Positions 33,853 to 42,736 of a stretch of 64,000 bases of DNA are shown here, in pieces (position 1 is the stretch's first letter; the number at the start of each line of letters is the position of its first letter). The DNA comes from Paractinoplanes brasiliensis. GTDB lineage: Bacteria; Actinomycetota; Actinomycetes; Mycobacteriales; Micromonosporaceae. A program made the position numbers and the translations under genes. The stretch spans positions 1,984,001-2,048,000 of the forward strand of contig NZ_SNWR01000002.1 in the NCBI RefSeq assembly GCF_004362215.1. The letters run 5' to 3'. The notes under the pieces are model-generated. The model ran no database searches. It saw only the letters and a list, made by a program, of their open reading frames with translations, and was not told the origin of the DNA.

Positions 33853-34995
33853 TTGGCCGGTGGACTCGTAGCCCTGCTGGATGATGTGGCGGTGCTGGCC
33901 CGCGCCGCGGCCGCCTCCGTCGACGACGTCGGGGTGGCCGCCGCGAAGGCCGGCGCCAAGGCCGCGGGCGTGGTGATCGACGACGCCGCGGTCACGCCGC
34001 AGTACGTGCGGGGGCTGGCCGCCGAGCGGGAGCTGCCGATCATCAAGCGGATCGCGCTCGGCTCGCTGCGCAACAAGTTCCTGATCATCCTGCCCGCGGT
34101 GCTGCTGCTCAGCCAGTTCGTGCCGTGGCTGCTCACGCCGATCCTCATGCTGGGCGGCGCCTACCTCGCCTTCGAGGGCGCGGAAAAGGTGTGGGCCAAG
34201 ATCTCCGGCCATGGCGCGCACGACGACGAGGCCGCCAAGGACGAGAAGAGCCTGATCGCCGGGGCCGTGCGCACCGACCTGATCCTGTCGGCCGAGATCA
34301 TGGTCATCACTCTGAACGAGGTCATCGACGAGCCGTTCTGGTCCCGCCTGGCCATCCTGGCCGTGGTCGCGCTGCTGATGACCGTCGCCGTCTACGGCGC
34401 GGTCGGTTTGATCGTGAAGATGGACGACGTCGGCCTGCGCCTGTCGCAGGGGCCGGGCGCGGTCGCCGGGCTGGGCCGCGGCCTGGTCAAGGCCATGCCC
34501 AGGGTGCTCACGACGCTCACCGTCGTCGGCACGGCCGCCATGCTGTGGGTCGGCGGGCACATTCTGCTGGTCGGCGCGGACGAGCTGGGGCTGCACGCGC
34601 TCTACGACGCCGTGCACCACCTGGAGGAAGCGGCCCACGACGCCACCGGCGCCCTCGGCGGGCTCATCGGCTGGCTGGTCAACACCGTGTTCAGCGCGAT
34701 CCTGGGCCTGATCGTGGGTGCGCTGATCGTGGTCGTCGTGACGTTCACGCTGCACCGCCGCGGCAACGACCACCACGCCCCGGAAACAGCCGAGACCCCG
34801 GCCGCCACGCCCGCAGCCGCCACGCCCGAGCGCGTGACCGAGAAGCCCGCCACAGCCGAGCGCGTGACCGAGAAGCCCGCCACGGCCGAGCCGGTGACGG
34901 AGGAGGCCGCCAAGCCCGAGCGCGCCACGCCCGAGAACACCACGCCCGAGCGCGCCACGCCCGAGCCGGAGGAGCGCCCCGTACGCGACGTCTAG
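33853..34995 (+). CDS. DUF808 (YedI-like) membrane protein with Thr-Pro-Glu repeat tail
   Basis: A 380-residue protein. The first 300 residues match DUF808: LVALLDDVAVLARAAAASVD, DDAAVTPQYVRGL, RELPIIKRIALGSLRNKF and four to five membrane helices. The last 75 residues are a low-complexity hydrophilic tail with repeats such as TPERVTEKPATAE and ERATPE, absent from enterobacterial YedI. The start is TTG at 33853, with AAAGGA at a suitable distance. DUF808 proteins are of unknown function. The tail probably reaches into the cytosol or cell wall as a flexible arm. The neighbour SGNH gene converges with seven bases between. Confidence 0.87.
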   Translation: MAGGLVALLDDVAVLARAAAASVDDVGVAAAKAGAKAAGVVIDDAAVTPQYVRGLAAERELPIIKRIALGSLRNKFLIILPAVLLLSQFVPWLLTPILMLGGAYLAFEGAEKVWAKISGHGAHDDEAAKDEKSLIAGAVRTDLILSAEIMVITLNEVIDEPFWSRLAILAVVALLMTVAVYGAVGLIVKMDDVGLRLSQGPGAVAGLGRGLVKAMPRVLTTLTVVGTAAMLWVGGHILLVGADELGLHALYDAVHHLEEAAHDATGALGGLIGWLVNTVFSAILGLIVGALIVVVVTFTLHRRGNDHHAPETAETPAATPAAATPERVTEKPATAERVTEKPATAEPVTEEAAKPERATPENTTPERATPEPEERPVRDV

Positions 34996-35002
34996 GGGCC
35001 GG

Positions 35003-35818
35003 TCAGCCCAGGAAGGCGTACTTGGCGGCGGTCAGCCACAGGGCCTGCCCGGCGGCGTTCGGGTGGACGCCGTCGGGAACGAGCGCACTCAGCGGCCGCG
35101 GGTCCGCGGTGAACTGCCGGTGCGCGTCGATCGTCGTCCAGCCGTTCGCCTCGGCCAGCCCCTTGATGGCGCGCAGCCGCACGTGGTGGGCGTACCGCTG
35201 CAGCGACGTCTTGCTGGGCGGGCCTTCCGGGTTCTGCAGCACCGGCACGATGTCCGGGCGGGGCGACAACGCCGCCAGCTTCGCGGTCAGCCGCTCGTAC
35301 GCCGGGTACGTCGTGTCCCGGCTCTCGTTGTGGCTGTAGTTGACGAGGAACAGGTTGCCACCCTGCGCGGTCAGCTTGCCGAACCGGTCGCCCTCCACCG
35401 CGTAACCCGCCTTGGCCCCGCCGACGCTGCCGTTGTAGAGCGACAGGGAGAGCCAGCCGGTGCCCGGTCCGAGCACGGCCGGGGCACCGTACGCCTGCTT
35501 CTTGTGGTCCCACTGGCGATAGGTGGTGCGGTAACCCGGGTAGCGCGCGGCGATCCACGTCGACAGCTGGTAGAACCACTCCGACCTGTCGTTGCCGGTG
35601 GAGTCGCCGAGCAGCGTGATCGTCGCGTTGCCCGAGCCGGTGGAGAGCTGGTTCATCAGCCGCGCCGGGGCGCCGACGACCGCCGGCGCATCCCGCACCG
35701 GGGCGCTCCTCACGCTGGGGCCGGCCGCCGCTTCGGCAGTGGTGCGGGCGTAGGCGACGGGAGCGACGATGACCGCGGTGAGCGCGAGGGCGCCGGCGGC
35801 GGCGGCACGGAAAGCCAT
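35003..35818 (-). CDS. Secreted SGNH/GDSL-type hydrolase
   Basis: A 271-residue exported protein. The signal peptide is residues 1-24 (MAFRAAAAGALALTAVIVAP onward). The SGNH motifs follow: TLLGDSTGND with the nucleophile serine, the conserved asparagine in VNYSHNES, and PDGVHPNAAG with the catalytic Asp-x2-His. These enzymes cleave esters on carbohydrates or lipids outside the cell. The ATG at 35818 is the natural signal-peptide start; AGGAG lies eleven bases upstream. Substrate is not evident. Confidence 0.85.
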   Translation of the reverse strand: MAFRAAAAGALALTAVIVAPVAYARTTAEAAAGPSVRSAPVRDAPAVVGAPARLMNQLSTGSGNATITLLGDSTGNDRSEWFYQLSTWIAARYPGYRTTYRQWDHKKQAYGAPAVLGPGTGWLSLSLYNGSVGGAKAGYAVEGDRFGKLTAQGGNLFLVNYSHNESRDTTYPAYERLTAKLAALSPRPDIVPVLQNPEGPPSKTSLQRYAHHVRLRAIKGLAEANGWTTIDAHRQFTADPRPLSALVPDGVHPNAAGQALWLTAAKYAFLG

Positions 35819-36043
35819 GGAGGGGCGGGCTCCTGAGGGTGCTGAGCGAACGAGCAGACAACGACAGATCACAATGGGCGGCCAGATTAACGTTCGTGAT
35901 CTTGGATGCGCCAGTGCGGTGCGGCCATCACCGGCTGACGTTCCCGGCGGTCTCTCGTCGTCCGTTCGGCCACAGCATCTCGACCGTCATCAAGACGCCC
36001 TCGCAGGGCAACGCTGTCATCACTCAACGACAGCAACATCACC

Positions 36044-36084
36044 CGCCGCTGTCACCGTCACCCACCCGAACGGTGACAGCGGCG
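36044..36084. promoter_or_regulatory. Perfect 15-bp inverted repeat before the Sfp-type gene
   Basis: Arms at 36044-36058 and 36070-36084 are exactly complementary and enclose 11 bases. The repeat ends 22 bases before the GTG at 36107. No gene on the plus strand ends upstream, so it is not a normal terminator. It could be an operator, an attenuator hairpin or a 5' leader structure. The rest of 35819-36043 shows nothing I can name. Confidence 0.5.
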
Positions 36085-36106
36085 ACCGGGCCCCCATGAT
36101 GGAGCC

Positions 36107-36787
36107 GTGATCGAAGAAATCCTGCCGCCGGGTGTGGAATCGGTCGATACGTTCACCGATCCGCCCGGGGCGACGCTCCTCGGCGAGGAGGTGGCGATCG
36201 TCGAGCCGATGGTCGAGAAGCGCCGGCGGGAGTTCACCACCGGCCGCTGGGCCGCCCGCGAGGCGATGGCCCGGCTGGGCCGCCCGCCCGTCCCGCTGCC
36301 GCGCGGGCCGCGGGGTGAGCCGCTGTGGCCCGCCGGTCTGATCGGCAGCATCACCCACTGCCCCGGCTACCGTGCGGCAGCGGTCGCGGAGGCCGGGCGC
36401 ATGGCCCTGCTCGGCATCGACGCCGAGCCGGACGAGCCGATGCCCGGCGACGTCTTCGCCACCGTCTCGCTGCCGGCCGAGCGCGAACGGGTTGCCACGC
36501 TGCACCGGGACCATCCGGGGGTGAGCTGGGAGCGGCTGCTGTTCAGCGCCAAGGAGTCGGTGTACAAGACGTGGTTCCCGCTGATGCGTCGCTGGCTCGA
36601 CTTCGAGGAGGCCGACGTCACGATCGACCCGGTGGGCGGCACGTTCCGGGCGCGGCTGCTGGTAGCCGGTCCGCGGCTGCACGGGCGCGAGCTGACCGGT
36701 TTCACCGGCCGCTGGCTCGCCCGTAAGGGGTTGCTGCTCACCGCCATCGCGGGTGGTGCCAAGCCGCCTCCCAGCCGGGTGAGCTAG
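36107..36787 (+). CDS. 4'-Phosphopantetheinyl transferase, Sfp/EntD type
   Basis: A 226-residue transferase that moves the phosphopantetheine arm of CoA onto carrier proteins of polyketide, peptide or fatty acid synthases. The motifs are GSITHCPGYRAAAVA (substrate side), LLGIDAEPDEP (the magnesium-binding aspartate and glutamate) and LLFSAKESVYKTWFPL (the family signature W/F-x2-KE-x2-xK). The C-terminal VTIDPVGGTFRARLLV is typical of the PptT-like actinobacterial branch. The GTG at 36107 begins the family-like sequence. No carrier-protein gene lies in this window, so it probably serves clusters elsewhere. Confidence 0.93.
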   Translation: MIEEILPPGVESVDTFTDPPGATLLGEEVAIVEPMVEKRRREFTTGRWAAREAMARLGRPPVPLPRGPRGEPLWPAGLIGSITHCPGYRAAAVAEAGRMALLGIDAEPDEPMPGDVFATVSLPAERERVATLHRDHPGVSWERLLFSAKESVYKTWFPLMRRWLDFEEADVTIDPVGGTFRARLLVAGPRLHGRELTGFTGRWLARKGLLLTAIAGGAKPPPSRVS

Positions 36788-36796
36788 AGTGCGCGG

Positions 36797-36929
36797 CGAG
36801 GGGAGTACCTCGTAACGAACGTTGCGGTCATCACGGGCATTTCGATGCCCCCGTGCGTTCGCCCGCCACGACGTGGCAGGTGAGGGAGACCTCGGACGAT
36901 GACGCGCATCTTCCGAGGAGGACCCCTGT
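36797..36929 (+). ncRNA. yybP-ykoY manganese riboswitch
   Basis: The leader of the TerC gene shows the conserved parts of the yybP-ykoY aptamer: GGGGAGTA at 36800-36807, GGTCATCACGGG in the middle, and GGTGAGGGAGACC at 36879-36891. P1 pairs 36797-36801 with 36890-36894. The 3' half of P1 can instead pair with 36907-36918 (11 of 12 positions, loop 36902-36906), and that segment overlaps the GAGGAGG ribosome site at 36915-36921. Mn2+ binding would hold P1 and free the ribosome site, so an ON switch acting on translation is predicted. The structure is seen; the mechanism is inferred. Confidence 0.88.
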
Positions 36930-37946
36930 ATGGCGCACACCGTGACCCTGGCTGCCCCGCTCGAGACCGTTGCTTCCCCCCTGCTCTGGGGTGTCAGCAT
37001 CGCCGTCCTGATCGCATTGCTGGCGGCCGACTTCGTGGTCACCCGGCGGCCCCACGACGTGCCGATGCGCGAGGCGGTCGGCTGGTCGGTCTTCTATCTG
37101 ACCCTGCCCGCCGTCTTCGGCCTGGTGCTCTGGTGGGCGTACGGAAGCCGCCCGGCGATCGAGTTCTACACCGGTTTCGTGGTGGAGAAGTCTCTGTCGG
37201 TGGACAACCTCTTCGTCTTCATGCTGCTGCTCACGGCCTTCGCGGTGCCCTCGGCCCTGGCTCAGAGGGTCCTCCTGTACGGCATCGCCGGCGCCCTGGT
37301 GCTGCGCGGCGTCTTCATCGCCCTGGGCGCGGCCGTGCTGCAGGCCGGCACGTGGGCGTTCCTGCTGTTCGGGGCCGTCCTGCTGGTGACCGCGATCAAG
37401 GTGATGCGGGACGCGCGGCGCGACGAGGCGCACACCGTCGACATCGATCAGATGCGCAGCGTACGGCTCCTCAGGCGGTTCTTCCCGGTCACGAACGACT
37501 ACGACGGCGGCAAGATGGTCGTACGCCGGGCCGGCAGGCGTGCGCTGACCCCGCTCGCCGTGGTCGTGGTCGCGGTCTTCATGACCGACATCGTGTTCGC
37601 GGTCGACTCGGTGCCCGCGGTGTACGGCGTGACCGAGGACCCGTACCTGGTGTTCGCGACCAACGCGTTCGCGCTGATGGGCCTGCGCGCGCTCTACTTC
37701 GTGCTGCGCAACGTGCTCGACAAGCTGCGCCACCTCGACTACGGGCTGGCCGTGATCCTGGCCTTCATCGGCGTCAAGCTGGTGCTGCACTGGGCGCACG
37801 GCATCTGGACATGGCTGCCCGAGGTGCCGACGCTGGCCTCGCTGGGGGTCATCGCCGCCACGCTGGCCACCGTCACGATCACCAGCATGCTCGCCAACCG
37901 CCGGGACGCGGCCGCCGCGAGTCTCGATCCAGTGTCGAGGGTGTGA
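36930..37946 (+). CDS. TerC/Alx-family membrane protein, probable Mn2+ exporter
   Basis: A 338-residue protein with nine membrane helices. The TerC signatures are LLAADFVVTRRP, FVVEKSLSVDNLFVFMLLL and the mirrored FMTDIVFAVDSVPAVYGVT, each with the acidic residues that form the metal path. TerC and Alx proteins export manganese or load it onto exported enzymes. The riboswitch in the leader fits a manganese response. GAGGAGG is the ribosome site, partly masked by the switch. It ends 104 bases before the convergent MerR gene. Confidence 0.92.
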   Translation: MAHTVTLAAPLETVASPLLWGVSIAVLIALLAADFVVTRRPHDVPMREAVGWSVFYLTLPAVFGLVLWWAYGSRPAIEFYTGFVVEKSLSVDNLFVFMLLLTAFAVPSALAQRVLLYGIAGALVLRGVFIALGAAVLQAGTWAFLLFGAVLLVTAIKVMRDARRDEAHTVDIDQMRSVRLLRRFFPVTNDYDGGKMVVRRAGRRALTPLAVVVVAVFMTDIVFAVDSVPAVYGVTEDPYLVFATNAFALMGLRALYFVLRNVLDKLRHLDYGLAVILAFIGVKLVLHWAHGIWTWLPEVPTLASLGVIAATLATVTITSMLANRRDAAAASLDPVSRV

Positions 37947-38050
37947 ATCGCCTGTTTTGCGGCATACGGCGGCCATTCCTCCGGTTCCGCGCGGAAGGGC
38001 TCGGCATGGCCGGCAGCAGGATCGGCGTCGCCCGCCTGGATCGCGTGCGG

Positions 38051-38965
38051 TCAGCCCTGGTCGGCCCGCAGGGCGGCGGCGAGCCAGCGCAGGTCCTCGG
38101 TCGCGTCGGGTGAGCTGCGCTCACCGCGGACACCCGCGACCAGCCGTCGGTACTTCTCCATCCCGGCGGCGAGTCCCGCCTCCAGGCTTTCCCGCACCCC
38201 CGCGAGCGGCACATCGCCGAACAGGGTGGACACCAGCTCGGCCGCGGCCGGATCGCCGGGACGCATCCCGCCTTCCCGGGCCGCGGCGACGGTGCTCACG
38301 ACCTGCCGGGCCCACCAGATCCGCGCCCCCGGCGGCTCCTTCGCCCCCGGCGAGGGGGTGTTCAGCCGTACGAAGGCGCGCATCCGGTCGCGGAACCCCT
38401 GATCCGCGACCAGCTCGGCCAGCTCGATCCAGGCGTCCACCTGGTCCGGGGTGGGATCGGCGGGCAGTTCGACACCGTAGTTCCCGATCCGCTCCCGCAG
38501 GCGTGGCTCGAGGTCGAGCCGGCCGAACACGTCGGCCTTGAAGTCGTCGACGATCTGCAGGCGTTCGGCTGCCGACAAGCGGGCCAACCGGTTCATCAAT
38601 GCGGTCTCCTCAGCGCTGGAACCCCGTTTCGCGACGGTGGACAGAACCGCCCGGCTGACCTTGAGGGCCCGGATCCGCGCGTCGATCGCGGCCACATGCA
38701 CCTCCGCCACCTCGGCGATCGTGGCGCGGCCGTCCAGCACCCGGGCGACGTCGCCGAGCCCGAGGCCCAGCTCCCGCAGCGTGCGCACCAGCTCGACCCG
38801 GGCCACGGAGGCCGCGTCGTAGAGCCGGTAGCCGCTCGCCGACCGGCCCGCCGGCGGCACCGCTCCCTCGTCGGCCCAGAAACGCAGGGTGCGCACGGCC
38901 ACCCCGGTGCGGCGCGCCAGCTGCCCCACCGTCAGCAGTTCAGGGTCTTCGTCCATGGGTTCCAT
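38051..38965 (-). CDS. MerR-family transcriptional regulator
   Basis: A 304-residue activator/repressor. The N-terminal MerR domain is clear (LTVGQLARRTGVAVRTLRFW, then RLYDAASVARVELVRTL), followed by the dimer helix and an unusually long C-terminal region of 180 residues rich in helices. That size suggests binding of an organic ligand and not a metal, since there are no cysteine clusters. The promoter region has TTGACC at 38989-38994 (minus strand) followed by a CAGC-N-GCTG inverted repeat, the usual position for a MerR site within the spacer. ATG 38965 or 38953 may be the start. It lies downstream of the CHAT gene on the same strand. Confidence 0.85.
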   Translation of the reverse strand: MEPMDEDPELLTVGQLARRTGVAVRTLRFWADEGAVPPAGRSASGYRLYDAASVARVELVRTLRELGLGLGDVARVLDGRATIAEVAEVHVAAIDARIRALKVSRAVLSTVAKRGSSAEETALMNRLARLSAAERLQIVDDFKADVFGRLDLEPRLRERIGNYGVELPADPTPDQVDAWIELAELVADQGFRDRMRAFVRLNTPSPGAKEPPGARIWWARQVVSTVAAAREGGMRPGDPAAAELVSTLFGDVPLAGVRESLEAGLAAGMEKYRRLVAGVRGERSSPDATEDLRWLAAALRADQG

Positions 38966-39060
38966 GCTGAGGCCGACAGCCGCTGGAAGGTCAAGGGTCT
39001 GTTGCCGGCGGTTTCCAACTCGCCCGGATCACGGTCGTCGACGGGCTCTGCTGCCCGTGG

Positions 39061-42000
39061 TCACCGGCCCAGATGGACGAAACCGGCCCAATGGGTGAGC
39101 GTGGTGTCGTCGGCGGGATCGCGGACGGAGCGCTGGGCCTCGCGCAACGCCACGTGCGGCGGCAGGCCCGCGCCGGCCAGGTTGTCGTGAAAGGCGACCA
39201 TCAGGCGGGCCGTCTCCCTGTCCGGCACCGGCCACAGAGACCCGATCGCGGTGGTCGCGCCGGCCACGAGGAAACCGGTCGACAGGGTGACGGCCTCGTC
39301 GTAGGACCGCCCGGCCCGGTGCGTTGTGCACGCGGCGAGCGACACGAGGCCCGCCGAGCGGCCGGCCGCCGCCCGCAGGAGTTCCTCGGCCGAGACCTGG
39401 GCGCCGCCGGCCAGCAGCAGGTACGACGAGGCCGGCCCGTCCGCCCGGACGACGCCGTGGCAGGCCAGATGCAGCACGGCGGCGGGCTCGGCTGCGGTCA
39501 GCCAGCCCAGCACGTCACCGGGCAGGCCGGGGCCGGCGGCGATGACGGCCGGGTCGCCCGATCGCCCGCAGAACCGGCCGGCCGCATAGTGCTTGCGGAA
39601 GATCGTGCTCGCCTCGGCTCCGGCGTTGGGCAGGGCCGGGGCAGTGTCGCCGGTGTCCGGGTCGCCGATGACCAGGCCGACGTCGGTGCGTTCGGGCATG
39701 GGGCGGCCGGCCACGTCGACGAGCAGCCGGCCCGAGGCGATGTACGAGAACGCCGCCTCGTCGATCGCCCACCGGCCGTCGCCGTGCGCAGCGTGCCACG
39801 GCACCGTGGCCAGGGCGCCGTCGGGGACGAGGACGAGGTGGGGCTCGCCGCTGTGGTTCTGCTGCCAGTGGTCGAGCAGCGGCCGGATCGCGACGTCCCA
39901 GGCGGCCCGGCAGACCTCGGCCAGCGTCGTCCCCACCCCCGGGTCGTCCGGCGCCGCACCCAGGTCACGCATCCGCACGCCCGGCGCCGGTTCGCCGCGG
40001 GCCGCGACGGCCGCTTGCACGGCCGCCGGGACGGCCCAGTCACCGGTGAGCCCGGGCAGGTCGACCGTGCCGATCGCCCCGCCCGGCTCCACCAGCAGCG
40101 CGAACCCCGGCTCGCCGGGGAAGAGGTAGACGAGCGCGTCGGCGCCCATGTCGCGCAGGGCATCCCCGACCCGGTCGACCGACGGCGGGTCGAACAACCG
40201 GGCCTCGCGCGCCAGCACCCGCAACGCCCGGAACCGCGCGTCACTCGGCATGACCGGGGTTCCCGTACGCCAATCGGCCCCTCCCCCGGCGGACGGATCA
40301 GCGCCCCACTGGTCGGCGAGCTCGGCGCGCCCCGCCGCCCGCAACAGCTCGGGCACTGTGGCCGCGACCGTCGCCGCGTGCAGCACGAGCCCCCGTCCGG
40401 TCTCCAGCGCCAGCCACGCCCCGGCCGGGTCGCCGGCGCTCAGGGCGGCCCGCGCGATCGCCAGCGCGTCGGGGGAGCTGCGCCGGGCGGTGGTCATCGC
40501 GTCGTGCGTACCGGATTGCAGCAACACCTGCCAGGCTCGCGCCCGCAGTGCCCGCCGGCCGGTTTCGGCCGCCGCTGCCGGGTCACCGTCGATCACGAGC
40601 GCGGCGGCCAGCGCCATCCCGATCTCGGCGGCGCCGCGCTGCCCCGGCTGGGCGGCGGCGATGTCGAAGGCCTCGCGCAGGGCCGCAACGGCCCGGCCGA
40701 GGTCGCCGGGCTGCGGGGCGTGCTGGCGCAGCGCGACCAGCCCCATGCCGTACTGGGCGAGGTGCCGGCCCCGCAGCAGTTCCCCGGTCGGTTGCCGACT
40801 GGTCTCCGCGATCAGGTCGGCACCCTCGCGCACCAGGTCGTAGCGGTCCAGGGCCCGGCCCGCCAGCACCAGCGTGCTGCCCGCGCTCATCCGCATCATC
40901 GCCGAGCTCGGCTCCCCGGCGAGCGACCCGGCCACCACCTCGCGCGCGTAGCCCGCCGCCCGCTCCCAGTGCTCCCGGTCGTTGCTGCGCTGGGCGAGCA
41001 GCACGTACGTCGCGCCGAGGCTGCGCAACGTCTGCACGCGGGCGGGGTCGTCGGGCCGGATCAGCCGCAGCGTCTCGATCAGCAGGTGCGGCGTGTCCGC
41101 GGGCAGGGCCGTGCCGGTGATCTCGGCCCACATGATCTGGGCCTGGGCCAGGGCGAGCAGCAGTTCGTACCGGTTCGGGTCGTCGGGCGCCTCGTACCGG
41201 GCGTCGCCCAGCAGGTCGAGGCCCCAGCGCAGGTCGGCCAGGTCGCCGCGGGTCTCGAACCGCAGCATCAGGGCGTTCGCCACCGCCGCGGCGAGCGCCA
41301 CCCGGTTCGTGTCGTCGCGGCTGGTCCGTCTCAGCGCGTCGCGGGCCAGCGTGATCGCCTCGTCGAGCTGCCCGGCGGCGCCGTCCGAGTGGTGCCCGCG
41401 CCAGGCGATCGAGGTGGCCAGCTGGGCGGCCGCCGCGGCGTGCACCTTGGGCGCGGCCGCCGGATCCGTCACCACGTCCCGCAGCATGGCGATGCCCCGG
41501 TCGGTGTCCAACCGGCGCAGCAGCTGGAAGGCCAGGTGGTAGAGCACTTCGGCGCGCTCGGCCGAGCCGCGGGGCAACCGTGGGAGAGCCGCTGCCGCGA
41601 ACGCCTCGGCCGCCTCGGCATCAGCCCTTTCCCCCGTACGCCGGACGCGCTCGGCCAGCGTCCGCGCCAGCTGCGCGTCGGCGACCCGGCGCGCCCCCGG
41701 GTTCAGAAACGGCAGGGCGGCCCGCAGGTCGGCGATGATCGGGTCCACGTCGATCGTCCGGTCGCCGGCCCTCGACGCGTGGTCCAGGCGTGCGGAGGCC
41801 CGGATCCAGCGGGCCTCGGCCCGCATGTCCGGCTCGGTGCCCGGCTGCTCGATGAGCCGCCCGGCCGCCCGTACGGTGGCCTCGGTCTGCTGACGCCGGA
41901 ACTGCACCACCATCGTCAAGTAGTGGAACTGCGTCCGCATGGGCGGGGGCAGCTCGCGCACGTCGGCCGTGGACAGGATCTCGGCCGCCGCGTCCAGCTC

Positions 42001-42708
42001 GTCGGCGCCCGGCTCGGCCGGCGAGTTGACCACCGCGTCGGCGAACGACAGAGCAAGCAGTGGCTGACTCGGGTCCTCGTCCCACCCGTCACGCAGGATC
42101 CGCAGGGCGCGGCGGTGATCGCGGAGGTCACCGGCGTGGCGGAACCGCTCCTCGTAGAGCGACCCGTGCCGCTGCCACAGCGAGGGCCGGTCGCCCCAGA
42201 CGCCGAACAGGGTCCGCAACGCCTGCTCGGCCGCGTCGAAGTCCTCGGCCCGGTGGTGCTTGACGTAGCGGGCGACGTGCCGATGCGCGAGCGAGTTGAC
42301 CGCGTGCGCCCACTCCTGCGATCCCGGCCGGAACCGCCGCGCCGCCTCCCCCACGAGCTCGATCGCCCGGTCGAGGTCGGAGCCGGCATCCCGGACGGTC
42401 AACGCCTCGGCCACGATGTCCAGCACCGCCACCTCAGGACCCGGCTCGCCGTCGGCGTCCTGCCGGAGCATCCCGAGCGCCGCCTCGCCGGCACCCACCG
42501 CCTGGTCGGCATCACCGGGCGCCGACCAGCGCCCCGGCATCATCGCCGCCTGGATCATCCGAGTCAGGTGAAGCCTGGCCCAGTGGTAGAGCGTCCACTC
42601 GTCGGCGTCGGTCGCGAGCGGAGTCATCCTGGCTATCGCCGCGTCGATCACCTCGGGCGGCGTGCCGATCCCCAGGTCGTCGAGCTCGTCCAGCCAGTCG
42701 TCGTCCAT
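39061..42708 (-). CDS. Large TPR-CHAT caspase-like protein
   Basis: A 1215-residue cytosolic protein. The first 900 residues are helical and TPR-like (for example AVGAGEAALGMLRQD, ADAEAAEAFAAAALPRLPRG, DPAGAWLALETGRGLVLHAA). The last 300 are a CHAT domain of the caspase clan. The catalytic pair is in VLHLACHGVV (H1084) and LVSLAACTTHRAG (C1127), and the fold's start is VPWHAAHGDGRWAIDEAAFS. CHAT proteins are cut-activating peptidases in bacterial signalling and in gasdermin or Craspase-type defence. It lies 28 bases behind a coiled-coil membrane protein gene, so the two form an operon. No gasdermin-like gene is visible in the window. Substrate unknown. Confidence 0.9.
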   Translation of the reverse strand: MDDDWLDELDDLGIGTPPEVIDAAIARMTPLATDADEWTLYHWARLHLTRMIQAAMMPGRWSAPGDADQAVGAGEAALGMLRQDADGEPGPEVAVLDIVAEALTVRDAGSDLDRAIELVGEAARRFRPGSQEWAHAVNSLAHRHVARYVKHHRAEDFDAAEQALRTLFGVWGDRPSLWQRHGSLYEERFRHAGDLRDHRRALRILRDGWDEDPSQPLLALSFADAVVNSPAEPGADELDAAAEILSTADVRELPPPMRTQFHYLTMVVQFRRQQTEATVRAAGRLIEQPGTEPDMRAEARWIRASARLDHASRAGDRTIDVDPIIADLRAALPFLNPGARRVADAQLARTLAERVRRTGERADAEAAEAFAAAALPRLPRGSAERAEVLYHLAFQLLRRLDTDRGIAMLRDVVTDPAAAPKVHAAAAAQLATSIAWRGHHSDGAAGQLDEAITLARDALRRTSRDDTNRVALAAAVANALMLRFETRGDLADLRWGLDLLGDARYEAPDDPNRYELLLALAQAQIMWAEITGTALPADTPHLLIETLRLIRPDDPARVQTLRSLGATYVLLAQRSNDREHWERAAGYAREVVAGSLAGEPSSAMMRMSAGSTLVLAGRALDRYDLVREGADLIAETSRQPTGELLRGRHLAQYGMGLVALRQHAPQPGDLGRAVAALREAFDIAAAQPGQRGAAEIGMALAAALVIDGDPAAAAETGRRALRARAWQVLLQSGTHDAMTTARRSSPDALAIARAALSAGDPAGAWLALETGRGLVLHAATVAATVPELLRAAGRAELADQWGADPSAGGGADWRTGTPVMPSDARFRALRVLAREARLFDPPSVDRVGDALRDMGADALVYLFPGEPGFALLVEPGGAIGTVDLPGLTGDWAVPAAVQAAVAARGEPAPGVRMRDLGAAPDDPGVGTTLAEVCRAAWDVAIRPLLDHWQQNHSGEPHLVLVPDGALATVPWHAAHGDGRWAIDEAAFSYIASGRLLVDVAGRPMPERTDVGLVIGDPDTGDTAPALPNAGAEASTIFRKHYAAGRFCGRSGDPAVIAAGPGLPGDVLGWLTAAEPAAVLHLACHGVVRADGPASSYLLLAGGAQVSAEELLRAAAGRSAGLVSLAACTTHRAGRSYDEAVTLSTGFLVAGATTAIGSLWPVPDRETARLMVAFHDNLAGAGLPPHVALREAQRSVRDPADDTTLTHWAGFVHLGR

Positions 42709-42736
42709 GCCGGGTTCTGACGGACAGCCCGCGCCG

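Noticed and set aside
36107..36787. Part of a polyketide or peptide synthase cluster
   Set aside because: Only the Sfp-type transferase is present; no synthase, carrier protein or tailoring genes flank it.
39073..42720. 1215-codon frame on the plus strand opposite the CHAT gene
   Set aside because: Mirror frame of a high-GC gene with no recognisable motif, whereas the minus frame has intact CHAT catalytic residues.
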